This document shows, in pieces, positions 1-5,415 of a stretch of DNA of 5,415 nt. This DNA is from Halomonas halophila. GTDB lineage: Bacteria > Pseudomonadota > Gammaproteobacteria > Pseudomonadales > Halomonadaceae. Each line of letters starts with the position of its first letter. Positions within the stretch are counted from its first letter, which is position 1. Both the position numbers and the translations under genes were made by a program. The notes under the pieces were generated by a model that had not been told where the DNA came from, did no database searches, and saw nothing but the letters and a program-made list of their open reading frames with translations. The stretch covers positions 1-5,415 of the forward strand of contig DJIP01000071.1 in NCBI GenBank assembly GCA_002433675.1. Direction: 5' to 3'.

Positions 1-55
1 GCGCTCCCGTGCGCTGATGGTCGCTATGGCCGAGCGTCGCCGCCAGTCGCTCTGA
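1..55 (+). CDS. recO: Probable RecO DNA repair protein, C-terminal end only (partial)
   Basis: The frame starting at base 2 is open from the window edge to a TGA at 53-55 and encodes about 17 residues, RSRALMVAMAERRRQSL. The RSRALM part resembles the conserved C-terminal stretch of RecO (KSRELF in E. coli), the recombination mediator that helps RecR and RecA load on SSB-coated single strands. In E. coli recO lies immediately upstream of pdxJ and acpS, which is the arrangement seen here, 99 bases before the pdxJ start. The call rests on this short match plus gene order, because nothing of the OB fold or zinc-binding region is in the window. A different protein with an Arg-rich C-terminus cannot be excluded. 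Confidence 0.6.
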   Translation, partial: RSRALMVAMAERRRQSL

Positions 56-87
56 CGCTTCGGCGCGCTGATATCGCCTGGCCGCGG

Positions 88-118
88 GTGACCGCCGGCC
101 TGTCGGCGGTGCTACCAT
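88..118 (+). promoter_or_regulatory. Candidate sigma-70 promoter with extended -10 for pdxJ-acpS
   Basis: TACCAT at 113-118 matches the -10 consensus at 4 of 6 positions and is preceded, one base apart, by TG at 110-111, the extended -10 arrangement. GTGACC at 88-93 matches the -35 consensus at 4 of 6, with a 19-base spacer that is long but tolerable for extended -10 promoters. Transcription would begin near 125, giving a leader of about 30 bases before the pdxJ start codon. If real, pdxJ and acpS need not depend wholly on read-through from recO. It was identified by eye only. Confidence 0.4.
91..110 (+). repeat. GC-rich inverted repeat between recO and pdxJ
   Basis: ACCGCCG at 91-97 and CGGCGGT at 104-110 form a perfect 7-bp stem with a 6-base loop. 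No run of T follows on the plus strand, so it is not a classical intrinsic terminator. It occupies the spacer of the candidate pdxJ promoter and could act as a weak recO terminator, as an operator, or have no function. In DNA this GC-rich a stem of this size is only mildly unexpected. Confidence 0.4.
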
Positions 119-143
119 AGGGTTCGTCTTCCATCCCCATGAC

Positions 144-147
144 GGAG
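144..147 (+). promoter_or_regulatory. Ribosome binding site that decides the pdxJ start
   Basis: GGAG at 144-147 lies 7 bases before the ATG at 155. A TTG in the same frame at 152 is only 4 bases away from the site, too close to be favoured. The ATG is therefore the better start, and it also gives an N-terminus of the length usual for PdxJ, with the GVNIDH motif at residues 9-14. Confidence 0.7.
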
Positions 148-154
148 AACCTTG

Positions 155-964
155 ATGCATCCCCCTCGACTGCTGCTCGGCGTCAACATTGACCATATCG
201 CGACCCTGCGCCAGGCCCGCGGTACCCGCTACCCCGACCCGATTCAGGCGGCCCTGGTCGCCGAAGAAGCCGGTGCCGATGGCATCACCGTCCATCTGCG
301 GGAGGACCGCCGTCATATCCAGGAGCGGGACGTGCGCCTGCTGGCCGAGGTTCTCAACACCCGCATGAATCTCGAGATGGCCGTGACCGAGGAGATGCTG
401 GCGCTGGCCGAAGAGGTGCGTCCGGCCCACGTCTGTCTGGTGCCGGAGAAGCGCGAGGAGCTGACGACCGAGGGTGGCCTGGACGTGGTCGGGCAGTTCG
501 ATGCCATCGAAGCCGCCTGTCGCCGACTGGCCGCCGTGGGCGCCGAGGTATCGCTGTTCATCGATCCCGATCCGGATCAGATCGCTAGCGCCAAGCGCGC
601 CGGCGCCCCGGCGATCGAGCTGCACACCGGCGCCTTCGCCGAGGCCGACAACGACAGTGAGCGCGCCCACGAGTATCAGCGCATCGTGGCCGCCGCCGAA
701 ATGGGCGTCGAGCTCGACCTGATCGTCAACGCCGGCCACGGCCTGCACTACCACAACGTCGAGGCCATCGCCGCCATCCCCGGGCTCAACGAGCTTAATA
801 TCGGCCATGCCATTATCGCCCGGGCGCTGTTCGTCGGGCTCAAGGAGGCGGTGGCGGAAATGAAGCGACTGATGCTGGCCGGCTACGAGGCGGGGCTGGT
901 CGCGGCCATCGACGAATTTGAGCAAGAGCACGAGCATGACCACGGCCACGACCATCAGCACTGA
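155..964 (+). CDS. pdxJ: Pyridoxine 5'-phosphate synthase PdxJ, with a His-rich C-terminal tail
   Basis: This cytoplasmic TIM-barrel enzyme condenses 1-deoxy-D-xylulose 5-phosphate with 3-amino-2-oxopropyl phosphate (1-amino-acetone 3-phosphate) to form pyridoxine 5'-phosphate in the DXP-dependent vitamin B6 pathway. The 269-residue product matches E. coli PdxJ along its length. Visible family motifs are [11 protein letters not shown] (9-19), YPDP (26-29), [11 protein letters not shown] (43-53, with catalytic His47 equivalent to E. coli His45), RMNLEM with Glu74, LVPEKR (95-100), TTEGGLDV (104-111), IELHTG with Glu155, VNAGHGL with His195, and LNIGHAII with His218. The core ends near residue 241 (KRLML). 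About 28 further residues follow that E. coli PdxJ (243 residues) lacks, ending in six histidines at alternating positions (259-269). acpS follows 39 bases downstream and is probably co-transcribed. Enzyme identity is essentially certain; the role of the tail is unknown. Confidence 0.98.
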   Translation: MHPPRLLLGVNIDHIATLRQARGTRYPDPIQAALVAEEAGADGITVHLREDRRHIQERDVRLLAEVLNTRMNLEMAVTEEMLALAEEVRPAHVCLVPEKREELTTEGGLDVVGQFDAIEAACRRLAAVGAEVSLFIDPDPDQIASAKRAGAPAIELHTGAFAEADNDSERAHEYQRIVAAAEMGVELDLIVNAGHGLHYHNVEAIAAIPGLNELNIGHAIIARALFVGLKEAVAEMKRLMLAGYEAGLVAAIDEFEQEHEHDHGHDHQH

Positions 965-1003
965 GGCGGTGCTTGTCGGCGCATCGTCTTTCGGAGCCCA
1001 GGC

Positions 1004-1384
1004 ATGATTCTCGGTATCGGCACCGATATCGCGCGGATCGAACGCTTCGACGCGGCGATTGCGCGCCACGGCGCGCGCTTTGCCGCGCGTATCCTGGGGC
1101 CGCTGGAGGCCGAGCGCTACACCGATGCGCCTCGGCCTTCGGCCTTTCTGGCCAAGCGCTTCGCCGCCAAGGAGGCGTGGCTGAAGGCGCTGGGCACCGG
1201 TCTTCGCCACGGCATGCGCTGGACCGAGATTCAGGTGGTCAACGATCCCCTGGGGCGACCGGAGCTGGTGGTCTCGGGGGAGGCGCTGCGCCTGGCCGAC
1301 CAGGCCGGTGTGGGCGCCTGTCACCTGAGCCTCAGCGATGAAAGCGACGTGGCGGTAGCCTTCGTGGTGCTCGAAAGGCGTTGA
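1004..1384 (+). CDS. acpS: Holo-[acyl-carrier-protein] synthase AcpS
   Basis: AcpS transfers the 4'-phosphopantetheine arm from coenzyme A to a serine of apo-ACP, switching on fatty acid synthesis; it acts in the cytoplasm as a trimer. The 126-residue product has the family's usual length and both signature motifs: GIGTDI at 4-9, with the Mg2+ ligand Asp8, and FLAKRFAAKEAWLKALGTG at 48-66, with the Mg2+ ligand Glu57. The C-terminal HLSLSDE region also matches E. coli AcpS (HVTLADE). GGAG at 993-996, 7 bases before the ATG, supports this start. It lies 39 bases after pdxJ on the same strand, the arrangement known from E. coli, so it is probably expressed from the same transcript. No residue expected for activity appears to be missing. 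Confidence 0.97.
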   Translation: MILGIGTDIARIERFDAAIARHGARFAARILGPLEAERYTDAPRPSAFLAKRFAAKEAWLKALGTGLRHGMRWTEIQVVNDPLGRPELVVSGEALRLADQAGVGACHLSLSDESDVAVAFVVLERR

Positions 1385-1397
1385 GCGCTGCAGGGGG

Positions 1398-1418
1398 GGC
1401 GCGGCAGTTGCCCGCGTC
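1398..1418 (+). terminator. Candidate terminator hairpin between convergent acpS and gacS
   Basis: Bases 1398-1404 (GGCGCGG) pair with 1412-1418 (CCGCGTC) through a 7-bp stem including one G-U pair, around a 7-base loop. The hairpin fills most of the 36-base gap between the two convergent stop codons, where a shared terminator would be expected. No T-run follows on the plus strand, and the minus strand downstream of the stem is C-rich instead. Efficiency as an intrinsic terminator is therefore doubtful, and Rho-dependent ending is equally possible. Confidence 0.35.
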
Positions 1419-1420
1419 GT

Positions 1421-4288
1421 CTAGGCCGGTCCTTTCAAGGGTGTCTCTCCGCTGTCCTGCTGCCAGCGCTCGACCTGGGTCATGGCCTGTTCCAGGGTGG
1501 GCAACAGCGGACGGACGCCGTCGATCCCGCGTGAGCGAAGGCGGGTCTCCAGGGTTTCCACCAGCAGCGCCATGCGCGGCACGCCACAGTAGCGGCAGGC
1601 GCCATTGAGCGCGTGGATGCTATCGAGCAGGGCCTCTTCGTCCTCGGCCGCCAGCGCCGACTCGATCTCTCGACGGGTCTCGTCCAGCGACGCTCCCAGG
1701 CTCGCCAGCAACTGCCTGGCCAGCGCCTCGCGCCCACCCGCCAGCCGGGTGCCCAGGGCGATGTCGATGTCGGGCAGGTCGTGGCCCTGGTCGTCACTCC
1801 TGTCACGGTCCTGATCCTCGCCGAGGGCCTCATCTGGGGTGGCCGAGTCATCGGCATCGCTGGTGTCCTGTCGACGCTTGTCGCTGCCCGTTGAGTGCGG
1901 CGCCAGTGGCGTCTCTGCCAGACCGCTGCCGAGCCTGTCTCTGAGCAGCCGGTCGAGGCTCTCGCTGTCCAGCGGCTTGATCAGCACGTCGTCCATGCCG
2001 CTTTGCAAGAGCGCCCGGCGCTGGTGCTCCAGCACGTGGGCGGTCACCGCGATGATCGGTCGCTGCGACCAGGCGTGGCTGAGTCGGCGGATCGCCTGGG
2101 TCGTCTCCACGCCATCCATGCCACCCATGCGAATATCCATCAGCACCATGTCATAGAGCCGCTGCTGAGCCAGCGCCAGGGCTTCTTCCCCGCTGGTGGC
2201 CAAGGTCACGAGACGCTCGGGGCCTTCCACCAGTTCTCGCAGCAGCAGCCGGTTGGTCTCGCTGTCATCGACGATCAGCAGGCTGGCGACTGACGTGGGC
2301 GTGTCCGGCGAAGGCGACGGGGGCTGCGAGGTGTTCCCCTCGGACGGTGGCGTCGGGACCGCCGCCAAAGCCTCGTCGGGCGCACTGGGCTGGCCAGGCG
2401 GTAGGGCCGGCGTGGATGTTGGCGCAGGCAGGCTCGGCCTATGGCGAGCACCGGCGAGGGCACCTTCCACCGCTTCCGCCAGGGTCTGGCGGGCCAGTGG
2501 CTTGGACAGTACGCCCGAGCCATCGGGCAGGCCCAGTCCGGGTACATCCGGGAGTCCTGCATTGATCAACAGCAGGGTGGGGCAGTTGCGTTGCCGGAGT
2601 CTTGCGCGCAGCTCGCCGATCCGGCCTTCTTCCAGCTCCTCGACGGCGATGGCTTCCAGCGCCAGTGCGGCCTGCTGGGGGCTCGCCACTACCCGGGCAT
2701 CCCACTGTTCGAGCATATGCAAGAGGGCCCTGTGGGTGGGGCCGTGGGGTTCCTCGACGAAGATCGAGGCCTGGTCGAGGGCCAGTTCGGGGGCACGCAC
2801 CTGGCTTGCGGTGCTGGTCAGGGGCAGGGTGAAGTGGAAGGTGGAGCCGTGGTCGAGGGTGCTGTCCACCCCGATGGTGCCACCCATCTGCTCGATCAGC
2901 TGGCGCGAGATGGCCAGCCCCAGGCCGGTGCCGCCATACTGACGACTGTGGCCGGCGGTGGCCTGGCGGAAGGCCTGGAACAGCCGTCGCTGCTGGCTGT
3001 CACTGAGGCCGATGCCGGTATCGCTGACGCTGATGCGCAGGGTGAGGCGCTCGTGGCGAGAATGTTCGACCATGACCCGCACGATGATCTCGCCACGGTC
3101 GGTGAACTTGATCGCGTTGTTGACCAGATTGGTGATGATCTGGCGCAGTCGCAGCGGATCGCCGGTGATTTCCGCCGGCACGTCGTCATAGATCAGGCTG
3201 AGCAGCTGTAGTCCCTTCTGCTGGGCCAGGGGCGCCTGCAGCCCCAGCACCTCGTCGACCAGCGACTGGAGGTCTACCGGCACCTGCTCCAGCACCAGGC
3301 GGCCGGCTTCCAGCTTGGAGAAGTCGAGTACATCGTTGACCAGCGACATCAGGTTGTCGCAGGCCCGCTGTACCTGGTCGAGCCACTCGCGCTGACGCGG
3401 GTCCAGCGACGAGCGCCCCAGCAGCCGGCAGAAGCCGATGATGCCATTGAGCGGCGTGCGGATCTCATGGCTCATGTTGGCCAGAAACTCCGACTTGACC
3501 CGGTTGGCCTCCACCGCCTGGCGATGGGCCATGTCGAGCTCGATGTTCTGCACCTCGATGGTCTCCATGGACTCCTGGAGTTCCGAGGTGGCGTGTTCGA
3601 TCTGCTGCTGCAGGTCTTCGCGGGCCCGCGCCTGGTGGTCGATCAGGGCGTTGACCCGGCGCCCCAGCTCGGCCAGCTCCAGCGGGTGGTCCAGCGGCAG
3701 GTGGTGGGGCTGGCGGCCTGCCGCCAGCTGGTCGAGCAGGTGGGCGATATCGTCCAGCGGCTGGGTCAGGCGACGGCCCAGGGTAAAGGCCACGAGAAAC
3801 AGCAACAGGCCGCAGACCAGCAGGATCATGGCGCCCCTGGCGATATCGCTATAAGTGGCGAGCAGCAGCAGCGAGGCGTCGATATCGAGCACCAGGTAGG
3901 CGCCGTCCACGGCGGTGATCGGTGTCGTCAGCACCCACTGGCGATAGTGCTGGGTCAGCAGCCCCTGGCTGGTGGGCTCGACGTTCAGGGCTTCGGCCCG
4001 CAGCCGACCGAGTTCCAGCACCACCTGATCCTGCTGTACCAGGCGCAGGGCACGGACGCTGGGGATATCCATCAGGCGATTGGCGGCGGCCTGCACGCCG
4101 GCGATATCGTCCAGTGACAGGGCCTCGCCCATCTCGGGAGCCACCAGTCGGGTGGCGGTAGACAGGGTGTTCTCCATGGCGGCCTCGCGTAGGCCATGGT
4201 CCTGATACAGGGCGAGGCTGATCGCCAGCCCCAGCAGCAGCAGCGGCAGCCCCACGAGGGCCAGCATCAACCGTGTTCTCAAACTCAT
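1421..4288 (-). CDS. gacS: BarA/GacS-family hybrid sensor histidine kinase
   Basis: This inner-membrane tripartite kinase should pass phosphate His-Asp-His to a GacA/UvrY-type response regulator, which drives small RNAs that titrate CsrA/RsmA; the partner is not in the window. From the ATG at 4288 the product has 955 residues. In order: membrane segment 7-27; periplasmic sensor region 28-152 (position of the BarA sensor domain); membrane segment 153-171; HAMP about 171-224; helical linker to about 262; HisKA with [10 protein letters not shown] (phospho-His274); HATPase with [10 protein letters not shown] (387-396), DTGIG (423-427) and GGTGLGLAI (452-460); a degenerate receiver-like region about 504-612 with Asn576 at the phosphoacceptor position; a Pro-rich linker 616-668; a true receiver with Asp674/Asp675, phospho-Asp718, Thr749 and Lys771; an acidic linker about 800-838; and an HPt domain with [17 protein letters not shown] (phospho-His892). 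The start [11 protein letters not shown] aligns with BarA. AGGA lies 11 bases upstream of it. A GTG at 4336 would add 16 residues but has no clear ribosome site. Family assignment is firm; the input signal is unknown. Confidence 0.95.
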   Translation of the reverse strand: MSLRTRLMLALVGLPLLLLGLAISLALYQDHGLREAAMENTLSTATRLVAPEMGEALSLDDIAGVQAAANRLMDIPSVRALRLVQQDQVVLELGRLRAEALNVEPTSQGLLTQHYRQWVLTTPITAVDGAYLVLDIDASLLLLATYSDIARGAMILLVCGLLLFLVAFTLGRRLTQPLDDIAHLLDQLAAGRQPHHLPLDHPLELAELGRRVNALIDHQARAREDLQQQIEHATSELQESMETIEVQNIELDMAHRQAVEANRVKSEFLANMSHEIRTPLNGIIGFCRLLGRSSLDPRQREWLDQVQRACDNLMSLVNDVLDFSKLEAGRLVLEQVPVDLQSLVDEVLGLQAPLAQQKGLQLLSLIYDDVPAEITGDPLRLRQIITNLVNNAIKFTDRGEIIVRVMVEHSRHERLTLRISVSDTGIGLSDSQQRRLFQAFRQATAGHSRQYGGTGLGLAISRQLIEQMGGTIGVDSTLDHGSTFHFTLPLTSTASQVRAPELALDQASIFVEEPHGPTHRALLHMLEQWDARVVASPQQAALALEAIAVEELEEGRIGELRARLRQRNCPTLLLINAGLPDVPGLGLPDGSGVLSKPLARQTLAEAVEGALAGARHRPSLPAPTSTPALPPGQPSAPDEALAAVPTPPSEGNTSQPPSPSPDTPTSVASLLIVDDSETNRLLLRELVEGPERLVTLATSGEEALALAQQRLYDMVLMDIRMGGMDGVETTQAIRRLSHAWSQRPIIAVTAHVLEHQRRALLQSGMDDVLIKPLDSESLDRLLRDRLGSGLAETPLAPHSTGSDKRRQDTSDADDSATPDEALGEDQDRDRSDDQGHDLPDIDIALGTRLAGGREALARQLLASLGASLDETRREIESALAAEDEEALLDSIHALNGACRYCGVPRMALLVETLETRLRSRGIDGVRPLLPTLEQAMTQVERWQQDSGETPLKGPA

Positions 4289-4378
4289 AGGCGCTGCGTT
4301 CCTGGCCGGGAATAGGCGCGGACGAAGAGCGGTCACCGCCGCTCGCTATGTCTTCATGTCACCCCATGGGACCATGCC

Positions 4379-4407
4379 TGTCCAGTGGCGAGGGGCGTCG
4401 ATATAAT
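4379..4407 (+). promoter_or_regulatory. Candidate sigma-70 promoter for cysM
   Basis: TATAAT at 4402-4407 is a perfect -10 hexamer, conspicuous in such GC-rich DNA. The best -35 at 17-base spacing is TGTCCA (4379-4384), which matches the consensus at only 3 of 6, so the promoter may be weak or need an activator. The expected start point near 4414 gives a leader of about 24 bases. No CysB site can be recognised with confidence. Confidence 0.6.
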
Positions 4408-4427
4408 GGCGTCAGATGACGTTACAA
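4400..4427 (-). promoter_or_regulatory. Candidate sigma-70 promoter for gacS
   Basis: Read on the minus strand, TTGTAA (4427-4422) matches the -35 consensus at 4 of 6, and TATATC (4405-4400) matches the -10 at 4 of 6, with a 16-base spacer. Transcription would start near 4393, leaving a leader of about 105 bases before the ATG at 4288, or about 57 before the alternative GTG at 4336. Its -10 overlaps the -10 of the cysM promoter on the other strand, so simultaneous occupancy of both promoters by polymerase seems impossible. Assigned by eye. Confidence 0.35.
4410..4421. promoter_or_regulatory. Perfect palindrome CGTCA-N2-TGACG, possible operator
   Basis: Bases 4410-4414 (CGTCA) and 4417-4421 (TGACG) are exact inverted copies around two bases. 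The site covers the expected start point of cysM transcription and lies between the -35 and -10 of the opposing gacS promoter. A repressor bound here would therefore be placed to block both genes. The half-sites are short, I do not recognise a regulator for them, and chance is a real alternative. Confidence 0.3.
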
Positions 4428-4437
4428 GGAAAGTCTT

Positions 4438-5334
4438 ATGGAATTCCCCTACCTCGACCAGCTGGTCGGCAAGACCCCGCTGGTCCGCCTCAAGCGCATC
4501 AGCGCCGGGCGCAACAATGTGCTGCTGGCCAAGCTCGAGGGTGACAATCCGGCGGGCTCGGTCAAGGATCGGCCGGCCCTGTCGATGTTCGACGAGGCCG
4601 AAAAGCGCGGCGAGATCGCCCCCGGCGACACTCTGATCGAGGCGACGTCTGGCAATACCGGTATCGCTCTTGCCATGGTCGCGGCGATGAAGGGCTATCG
4701 CATGGTACTGATCATGCCGGAAAACGCCTCCAGCGAGCGCAAGCAGGCCATGGCGGCCTATGGCGCCAAGCTGATCGAAGTCAGCAAGGACGGTGGCATG
4801 GAAGAGGCCCGGGACCTGGCCGACACCATGGTCGAGCGAGGCGAGGGCAAGTCGCTGGACCAGTTCGCCAATCCCGACAACCCCTTGGGTCACTACCGCA
4901 CCACCGGGCCCGAGCTGTGGCAGCAGACCGACGGTCGGATCACCCACTTCGTCAGCTCCATGGGGACCACCGGCACCATCATGGGGGTATCGCGCTACCT
5001 GAAGGAGCAGCGCGCCGACATCGAGATCATCGGCTTGCAGCCCGAGGACGGCGCCAGCATCGCCGGGATCCGGCGCTGGCCCGAGGCCTACCTGCCGAAA
5101 ATCTTCGAACCCCAGCGGGTCGATCGGGTACTGGACATCGGCCAGCACGAAGCCGAAGAGCACATGCGTCGACTGGCCCGGGAAGAAGGGATCCTGGCGG
5201 GGGTGTCCTCGGGGGGCGCACTGGCCGGCGCGCTCAGGGTGGCCGAAGAGGTCGAGAACGCGGTGATCGTGTTTATCGTCTGCGACCGGGGAGACCGCTA
5301 TCTCTCCACCGGTCTGCTGGCGCCGGAGTCCTGA
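4438..5334 (+). CDS. cysM: Cysteine synthase B (O-acetylserine sulfhydrylase CysM)
   Basis: This cytoplasmic PLP enzyme replaces the acetate of O-acetyl-L-serine with sulfide to give cysteine; the B isozyme of enterobacteria also accepts thiosulfate, giving S-sulfocysteine. The 298-residue product follows E. coli CysM closely. Visible are GKTPLVRL (11-18), NPAGSVKDR with the PLP-binding Lys43, the TSGNTG substrate loop (70-75), the SSMGTTGT phosphate-binding loop (173-180), GIRRWP (210-215), GVSSGGA (255-261) and CDRGDRYLSTG (282-292). The Arg in IRRWP and Cys282, where CysK-type enzymes usually carry Ser, point to CysM rather than CysK. AAGGA at 4426-4430, 7 bases before the ATG, supports the start. 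It is divergent from gacS and separated by one base from a co-directional gene that is probably rlmD. The C-terminus is a few residues shorter than in E. coli, which is ordinary. Confidence 0.97.
   Translation: MEFPYLDQLVGKTPLVRLKRISAGRNNVLLAKLEGDNPAGSVKDRPALSMFDEAEKRGEIAPGDTLIEATSGNTGIALAMVAAMKGYRMVLIMPENASSERKQAMAAYGAKLIEVSKDGGMEEARDLADTMVERGEGKSLDQFANPDNPLGHYRTTGPELWQQTDGRITHFVSSMGTTGTIMGVSRYLKEQRADIEIIGLQPEDGASIAGIRRWPEAYLPKIFEPQRVDRVLDIGQHEAEEHMRRLAREEGILAGVSSGGALAGALRVAEEVENAVIVFIVCDRGDRYLSTGLLAPES
5325..5328 (+). promoter_or_regulatory. Ribosome binding site for the GTG-started gene, inside the cysM end
   Basis: GGAG at 5325-5328 overlaps the last codons of cysM and stands 7 bases before a GTG at 5336, the same spacing as for pdxJ and acpS in this window. 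It supports the GTG start and implies translational coupling to cysM. Confidence 0.55.
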
Positions 5335-5335
5335 G

Positions 5336-5415
5336 GTGGCTGGACTGGGAAAACGCCGTCCGCCGCGTCAGCGCTCCGGTGTCTCGGGGCTTGCTCACAA
5401 GCGCCCGTCGGACAC
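5336..5415 (+). CDS. rlmD: N-terminus of a downstream gene, probably 23S rRNA (uracil-1939-C5)-methyltransferase RlmD (partial)
   Basis: A GTG one base after the cysM stop opens a frame that stays free of stops to the window end (26 full codons) and begins MAGLGKRRPPRQRSG. The segment is basic, with many Arg and Lys, which fits the variable, RNA-facing N-terminus that precedes the TRAM domain in RlmD (RumA). In Pseudomonas the order gacS-cysM-rlmD-relA is known, and rlmD is also next to barA in E. coli, so position favours rlmD. No conserved RlmD motif is inside the window: the TRAM domain, iron-sulfur cysteines and SAM site would lie further on. That a gene starts here is well supported by the ribosome site and spacing; its identity is an inference from gene order. 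Confidence 0.55.
   Translation, partial: MAGLGKRRPPRQRSGVSGLAHKRPSD

Noticed and set aside
152..154. TTG as the pdxJ start codon
   Set aside because: It is only 4 bases from the GGAG site, whereas the following ATG has the usual 7-base spacing and gives the expected N-terminus.
973..1341. 122-codon plus-strand frame overlapping acpS
   Set aside because: It is out of frame with acpS, Arg-rich and low-complexity, while acpS itself has intact motifs and a good ribosome site.
2196..3211. Two long open frames on the plus strand (2196-2942 and 2441-3211), each about 250 codons
   Set aside because: They lie wholly antisense to the confidently assigned kinase gene, show no recognisable motif, and are rich in Arg, Ser, Gly and Gln in the manner typical of reverse frames in GC-rich DNA.
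3467..4117. 216-codon plus-strand frame opposite the sensor and HAMP region of the kinase
   Set aside because: Its His-, Gln- and Gly-rich composition is what the reverse complement of Leu/Gln/Asp codons yields. It has no ribosome site that stands out and overlaps conserved kinase domains.
4355..4376. Three CATG words and a CCCATGGG palindrome upstream of the kinase gene
   Set aside because: The spacings are uneven (10 and 8 bases) and the palindrome is short. I recognise no regulator for it, and it does not align with either candidate promoter.
4354..5163. 269-codon minus-strand frame opposite cysM
   Set aside because: It is fully antisense to a clear PLP enzyme and has no family resemblance. 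The frame stays open because GC-rich codons rarely give stops on the opposite strand.
1..5415. Signs of mobile DNA, CRISPR array, toxin-antitoxin or defence genes
   Set aside because: No spaced direct repeats, transposase or integrase motifs, tRNA ends or composition breaks are visible. Nearly every base belongs to conserved core genes in a familiar order.

Overview
The window is a compact, GC-rich stretch of bacterial chromosome made of conserved housekeeping and regulatory genes. It most likely comes from a gammaproteobacterium of the Halomonas type (Oceanospirillales). This rests on the gene order, the strong GC bias at third codon positions, and the acidic, Asp/Glu-rich linkers of the sensor kinase. 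The order recO-pdxJ-acpS is the one known from enterobacteria. The order gacS-cysM-rlmD is the one known from Pseudomonas, except that here gacS is transcribed away from cysM. The genus assignment is an inference.

Layout. Positions 1-55 hold the last codons of what is probably recO (+). A short gap with a candidate promoter and a GC hairpin leads to pdxJ (155-964, +) and then acpS (1004-1384, +). These two form a tight co-directional pair. A 36-base gap with a candidate terminator hairpin separates acpS from a large hybrid sensor kinase of the BarA/GacS family, which runs convergently (4288-1421, -). The 149-base gap behind the kinase contains divergent, overlapping candidate promoters and a small perfect palindrome. 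From there cysM (4438-5334, +) is read, followed after one base by a GTG-started gene that leaves the window and is probably rlmD.

How the genes work together. PdxJ closes the last carbon-nitrogen ring in de novo pyridoxine 5'-phosphate synthesis, and the resulting PLP is the cofactor of CysM, which makes cysteine. AcpS activates acyl carrier protein with a phosphopantetheine arm, itself derived from cysteine. The kinase is the input side of the Gac/Rsm (BarA/UvrY) global regulatory cascade, whose response regulator is not in this window. No mobile element, CRISPR array, tRNA or rRNA is visible, and there is no gap above 300 bases without a gene.

I did not find evidence of an undescribed system. 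The points most worth a second look are an alternating-histidine tail on PdxJ, a degenerate receiver-like domain in the kinase lacking the phosphoacceptor aspartate, and the shared divergent promoter region between the kinase gene and cysM.
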